Made by a program: the position numbers and the translations under genes. This document shows positions 60,644 to 64,000 of a DNA stretch of 64,000 nt, piece after piece. Positions within the stretch are counted from its first letter, which is position 1. Each line of letters starts with the position of its first letter. Origin of the DNA: Blastococcus_B deserti (GTDB lineage Bacteria; Actinomycetota; Actinomycetes; Mycobacteriales; Geodermatophilaceae); contig NZ_JBHUHP010000009.1 of NCBI RefSeq assembly GCF_042682525.1, positions 496,001-560,000 of the forward strand, written 5' to 3'. The notes under the pieces are model-generated. The model did no database searches. It saw only the letters and a program-made list of their open reading frames with translations, and was not told the origin of the DNA.

Positions 60644-60686
60644 CCGCCGGGGGCACTGTTCTTCACAGGACAGTCGCCCCCGGCGG
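60644..60686 (+). terminator. Intra-operon hairpin after the binding-protein gene
   Basis: CCGCCGGGGGCACTGT pairs with ACAGTCGCCCCCGGCGG with a single bulge and a 10-nt loop, 22 nt after the binding-protein stop. It precedes the permease genes on the same strand. Partial termination or 3' protection would give more binding protein than membrane components. Confidence 0.65.
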
Positions 60687-60764
60687 CGCGCGTGCCCCCT
60701 ACCGGATGCACGATGGAACTCGCGTGACCGCTGACCGCGGTCCCGCACATACCTGAGGGGGAAC

Positions 60765-61688
60765 ATGGGCCGCTACGTAGCGCGCCGCCTCTTGCTGACG
60801 ATCCCGGTCCTGCTCGGCGCGTCGTTCCTGATCTTCGCGATGGTCTACGCGCTGCCCGGCGACCCCATCCGTGCCCTGGCCGGCGACCGCCCACTGCCCG
60901 CCGCCGTGATGGCCCAGCTACGCGACGAGTTCAACCTCAACGACCCGCTCGGCATCCAGTACCTCAAGTACGTGGGCGACCTGGTCCAGGGCGACCTCGG
61001 CACCGCCTTCAACGGTCAGCCGGTCGCGGACATCATCGCCCGGACGCTGCCGGTCACGGTGCGGCTGGCCCTGGTCGCCGTGGCGTTCGAGATCCTCATC
61101 GGCATCGTCGCAGGCGTTTTGGCCGGCATCCGGCGCAACGGTTACTTCGACAACCTCGTGCTGGTCTCGACGACGCTCATCGTCTCCATCCCGATCCTGG
61201 TGCTCGGCTTCGTGGCCCAGTTCGTGTTCGGTCTGCAGCTGGGCTGGTTCCCCATCGCGGGGACGCGCGAGGGGCTCTACAGCTACCTCCTGCCCGGGCT
61301 CATCCTCGCCTCCGGCTCGCTGGCGTACGTCGCCCGGCTCACGCGGACCAGCGTGGCCGAGAACATGCGGGCCGACTACGTCCGGACGGCGCGGGCGAAG
61401 GGCCTGCCCAGTCGGACGGTCATCCTCCGCCACACCTTGCGCAACAGCCTGATCCCGGTGGTGACCTTCATCGGCGCCGACATCGGCACGCTGCTGGGCG
61501 GCGCCATCGTCACCGAGTCGGTGTTCAACCTGCCCGGGATGGGGCGCGAGGTCTACAACGCCGTGCGCCAGCAGGAGGGCGCGGTCGTCGTCGGCATCGT
61601 GACGCTGATGGTCTTCTTCTTCATCTTCTTCAACCTGGTCGTCGACGTGCTCTACGCCGTCCTCGACCCGAGGATCCGTTATGACTGA
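60765..61688 (+). CDS. Peptide ABC transporter permease (DppB/OppB type)
   Basis: The 307-residue permease has the N-terminal helix RRLLLTIPVLLGASFLIFAM and PGDPIRALAG, with the EAA-type loop RADYVRTARAKGLPSRTVIL that docks the ATPases. About six helices are present. GAGGGGGAAC precedes the ATG. Its end overlaps the next permease by 8 nt. Confidence 0.93.
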   Translation: MGRYVARRLLLTIPVLLGASFLIFAMVYALPGDPIRALAGDRPLPAAVMAQLRDEFNLNDPLGIQYLKYVGDLVQGDLGTAFNGQPVADIIARTLPVTVRLALVAVAFEILIGIVAGVLAGIRRNGYFDNLVLVSTTLIVSIPILVLGFVAQFVFGLQLGWFPIAGTREGLYSYLLPGLILASGSLAYVARLTRTSVAENMRADYVRTARAKGLPSRTVILRHTLRNSLIPVVTFIGADIGTLLGGAIVTESVFNLPGMGREVYNAVRQQEGAVVVGIVTLMVFFFIFFNLVVDVLYAVLDPRIRYD

Positions 61689-62652
61689 GCAGCAGCAGCA
61701 GGATCTGCGGCGCGACGAGGTCGAGGCCGGGACGACGACGGGCCTCGGCACGCCCTCGGTCGATGTCACCAGCGAGCGGCAGAACAGCCTCTGGAGCGAT
61801 GCCTGGAAGACGCTCAAGCGGAACCCGCTGTTCTGGATCGGCGCCTTCCTGGGCGCCATCTTCACGCTCATGGCGATCGCCCCGCAGTGGTTCGCCCGCG
61901 GCGCCGATCCGCGCGACTGCGACCTGGCGAACTCACGTGACCTGCCCTCCGCTGAGCACTGGTTCGGCTACGACCAGCAGGGGTGCGACTACCTGGCCAA
62001 CGTCGTCTACGGCGCCCGCAGCTCCCTGATCATCGGCATCGTCGCCGTCCTCGTCGTGCTGCTGCTGGGCGTCGTCGTCGGCGCCATCGCCGGCTACGTC
62101 GGAGGCTTCACCGACGGGCTGCTCTCCCGCGTGGCCGACATCTTCTACGGCCTGCCGCTGATCCTCGGCGCACTGGTGCTCCTGCGGGTGGGTCCGTCGA
62201 CGGACCTGCCCGTCATCAGCAGCCGCGGGCCTGGTGCCGTCGCGCTGGCCCTCGCGCTGTTCGGCTGGATGACCGCCATGCGCCTGGTCCGCTCCCAGGT
62301 CATCGCCGTCAAGAGCTCGGACTACGTGGCTGCCGCACGGGCGATGGGTGCCTCCAGCCCGCGTATCCTCGTGCGCCACATCCTGCCGAACGCCGTCGCG
62401 CCGGTGCTCGTCTACGCGACCATCACCATCGGCGTGCTCATCGCCGCCGAAGCGACCCTGACCTACTTGGGCGTGGGACTGCAGCGCCCAGCCATCTCCT
62501 GGGGCCTGCAGATCGACGCCGGACAGGACCTCCTGCGCACCGCGCCGCACCTGGTCCTGTTCCCCAGCCTGATCCTGACCCTGACCGTGATGGCCTTCAT
62601 CATGATGGGCGACGCCCTGCGCGACGCCCTCGACCCGAGGCAGCGCTCATGA
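61681..62652 (+). CDS. Peptide ABC transporter permease (DppC/OppC type)
   Basis: The 323-residue permease has the DppC-type N-terminal helix NPLFWIGAFLGAIFTLMAIA, the segment HWFGYDQQGCDYLANVVYGA and EAA loop SDYVAAARAMGASSPRILVR. It overlaps the upstream permease and the ATPase gene downstream (ATGA), so translation is coupled. Confidence 0.93.
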   Translation: MTEQQQQDLRRDEVEAGTTTGLGTPSVDVTSERQNSLWSDAWKTLKRNPLFWIGAFLGAIFTLMAIAPQWFARGADPRDCDLANSRDLPSAEHWFGYDQQGCDYLANVVYGARSSLIIGIVAVLVVLLLGVVVGAIAGYVGGFTDGLLSRVADIFYGLPLILGALVLLRVGPSTDLPVISSRGPGAVALALALFGWMTAMRLVRSQVIAVKSSDYVAAARAMGASSPRILVRHILPNAVAPVLVYATITIGVLIAAEATLTYLGVGLQRPAISWGLQIDAGQDLLRTAPHLVLFPSLILTLTVMAFIMMGDALRDALDPRQRS

Positions 62653-63701
62653 CCATCCTGCCCAGCCCCACGCCAGCCGTCCGGGGTGGCGGTGGCACCG
62701 CGCCGATCCTTTCGGTCGAGGATCTCCACGTCGAGTTCCGCACCCGGGAGAACGTCGTCAACGCCGTGAACGGCATCAGTTACACGGTGTCCGAGGGTGA
62801 GACACTCGCCATCCTGGGCGAGTCCGGCTCCGGCAAGTCGGTGTCGGCGCAGGCGATCATGGGCATCCTCGACACGCCCCCCGCGCAGATCCCCCACGGT
62901 GAGATCTGGTTCGAGGGCCGCAACCTCCTGACCCTGCCCGCGGAGGAGCAGCGCAAGGTCCGGGGCCCCGGAATCTCGATGATCTTCCAGGACGCCCTGT
63001 CGGCGCTGAACCCGGTGTACAGCGTCGGGTTCCAGATCGGCGAGATGTTCCGTGCCCACCGCGGGCTCTCCCGCAAGGAGGCCAAGCAGCACGCCATCGA
63101 GCTCATGGATCGCGTGCGCATCCCGGCCGCTGCCCAGCGGGTGAACGACTATCCGCACCAGTTCTCCGGCGGCATGCGCCAGCGGGTGATGATCGCGATG
63201 GCGATCGCGCTGGACCCGCGGATCCTCATCGCCGACGAGCCCACCACGGCGCTCGACGTCACCGTCCAGGCGCAGGTCATGGACCTACTCAAGGACCTGC
63301 AGCGGGAGACGGGGATGGGCCTGGTGCTCATCACCCACGACCTCGGCGTCGTCAACGAGGTGGCCGACAACGTGGCGGTCATGTACGCGGGCCGGATCGT
63401 CGAGCGCGGAACCGTCGACGAGGTGTTCACCAACCCTGCGCACCCGTACACCGACGGGCTCATGAGCTCGGTGCCGCAGGTGGAGGCCAAGGGCGGCCGG
63501 CTGCTGCCGATCGCCGGCCAGCCGCCGAACCTCGCGAAGATCCCGTCCGGCTGCCCCTTCCACCCGCGCTGCTCGCGCCGCCGCTTCGGCGCCGACGCGC
63601 TCCCTGGCCGCGACTGCGCCGGTGACGTGCCGCCGCTGCGCCTCGTCGTCCCCGGCCGTGAAGCGGCCTGCCACTACAGCGAGGAGGTGCTCGGTGTCTG
63701 A
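62649..63701 (+). CDS. Peptide ABC transporter ATP-binding protein (DppD/OppD type)
   Basis: The 350-residue ATPase has Walker A GESGSGKSV, signature FSGGMRQRV and Walker B ILIADEPTTALDV, with the H-loop ITHDLGVV. A C-terminal oligopeptide-transporter extension has HPRCSRRRFGADALPGRDC, whose cysteines may bind an iron-sulfur cluster as known for OppD/DppD proteins. The cysteine spacing is longer than usual. Its stop overlaps the next ATPase's GTG region. Confidence 0.93.
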   Translation: MTILPSPTPAVRGGGGTAPILSVEDLHVEFRTRENVVNAVNGISYTVSEGETLAILGESGSGKSVSAQAIMGILDTPPAQIPHGEIWFEGRNLLTLPAEEQRKVRGPGISMIFQDALSALNPVYSVGFQIGEMFRAHRGLSRKEAKQHAIELMDRVRIPAAAQRVNDYPHQFSGGMRQRVMIAMAIALDPRILIADEPTTALDVTVQAQVMDLLKDLQRETGMGLVLITHDLGVVNEVADNVAVMYAGRIVERGTVDEVFTNPAHPYTDGLMSSVPQVEAKGGRLLPIAGQPPNLAKIPSGCPFHPRCSRRRFGADALPGRDCAGDVPPLRLVVPGREAACHYSEEVLGV

Positions 63702-64000
63702 GGACAGCTCCGGGAGCATCGCAGCGAGAAACCAGAGAGGAGCGGACCGGAGGACACTGCCCGAGCCGACCGGAGCCACCGCGGCGTCCGACGTCCCGGA
63801 CGCCGAGTCGGCGCTGCCGCCGGCGCCCGCGCCCGGGGAGCCGCTCCTGGAGATCAAGGGGCTGAAGAAGCACTTCCCGCTCACCCAGGGGATCGTCTTC
63901 AAGCGGACCATCGGCCACGTCCGCGCCGTGGACGGCGTGAACCTCACCCTCCGCCGCGGCGAGACGCTGGGGCTGGTCGGCGAGTCCGGCTGCGGGAAGT
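63694..64000 (+). CDS. Peptide ABC transporter ATP-binding protein (DppF/OppF type), cut by window end
   Basis: A GTG at 63694 overlaps the previous gene's stop by 8 nt. After about 50 low-complexity residues the ATPase domain begins (LLEIKGLKKHFPLTQGIVFK, then VGESGCGK of Walker A), where the window ends. It is the second ATPase of the importer. Confidence 0.9.
   Translation, partial: MSEDSSGSIAARNQRGADRRTLPEPTGATAASDVPDAESALPPAPAPGEPLLEIKGLKKHFPLTQGIVFKRTIGHVRAVDGVNLTLRRGETLGLVGESGCGK

Noticed and set aside
63550..63660. Possible local frameshift in the C-terminal cysteine region of the DppD-type ATPase
   Set aside because: Cysteine spacing is longer than usual, but the frame continues to a family-like ending (EAACHYSEEV), so no base change needs to be assumed.

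Overview
The window is about 64 kb of very GC-rich DNA with strong third-position GC, dense short-spaced operons and frequent GTG starts. It fits a high-GC actinobacterium. The DUF222/HNH (13E12-type) gene, the Sdh1-type succinate dehydrogenase, the ECF41 sigma factor, the orphan flagellin, the DUF559 gene between palindromic repeats and the SirA operon with a leader peptide together suggest Geodermatophilaceae (Blastococcus, Geodermatophilus or Modestobacter). That family assignment is an inference. I see no rRNA, tRNA, CRISPR array, insertion sequence or prophage, so this is mostly ordinary chromosome with several small decayed or duplicated patches.

Layout. 0-4 kb: the end of a UvrA-like gene and its terminator, then a four-gene operon of ABC exporter, histidine kinase and response regulator joined by 4-nt overlaps. 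4-8 kb: a DUF222/HNH gene under a perfect SOS box, a dimeric alpha-beta barrel protein, and a radical SAM/MEMO pair. 8-13 kb: two paralogous LuxR-type regulators, each divergent from a target gene, then a cupin and an SGNH hydrolase. 13-20 kb: YchF, small enzymes, a polytopic GT39-like protein, and an ECF41 operon (CMD protein, sigma factor, NAD(P)/FAD oxidoreductase) with a recognisable ECF41 promoter. 20-27 kb: GDPD, inorganic pyrophosphatase plus a frameshifted second copy, SDR, CapA lipoprotein and gamma-carbonic anhydrase.

27-31.6 kb: the Sdh1 operon, whose genes are linked by tiny overlapping ORFs, followed by gene debris that includes a decayed copy of the Sdh1 membrane-subunit 5' end. 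31.6-39 kb: flagellin, PspC, LURP-like protein, luciferase-like oxidoreductase, a tiny acidic lipoprotein, DUF1028, MmcQ and a GGDEF-EAL protein. 39-44 kb: two frame-broken remnants, a terminator and a second succinate dehydrogenase (type B, CAB). 44-50 kb: a Moco oxidoreductase with its flavin reductase (frame broken at a C7 tract), a FocA-like channel, a protein with twelve 21-bp repeats, and a HipA-like/DUF3037 pair. 50-57 kb: PhoX behind a PHO box, and an assimilatory sulfur block (CysH, zinc ribbon, SirA, leader peptide, CysC, Rrf2). 57-64 kb: SRPBCC-Nudix fusion, DUF559 gene between palindromes, CsbD, and a peptide-type ABC importer cut by the window end.

How the genes work together: the clearest pathways are sulfate assimilation (APS kinase, APS reductase, sulfite reductase), menaquinone-linked succinate oxidation or fumarate reduction by two distinct complexes, phosphate scavenging, and oxidative-stress signalling through ECF41. 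Much of the interest lies in regulation: SOS box, PHO box, ECF41 promoter, a cysteine-type leader with competing hairpins, and translationally chained mini-ORFs.
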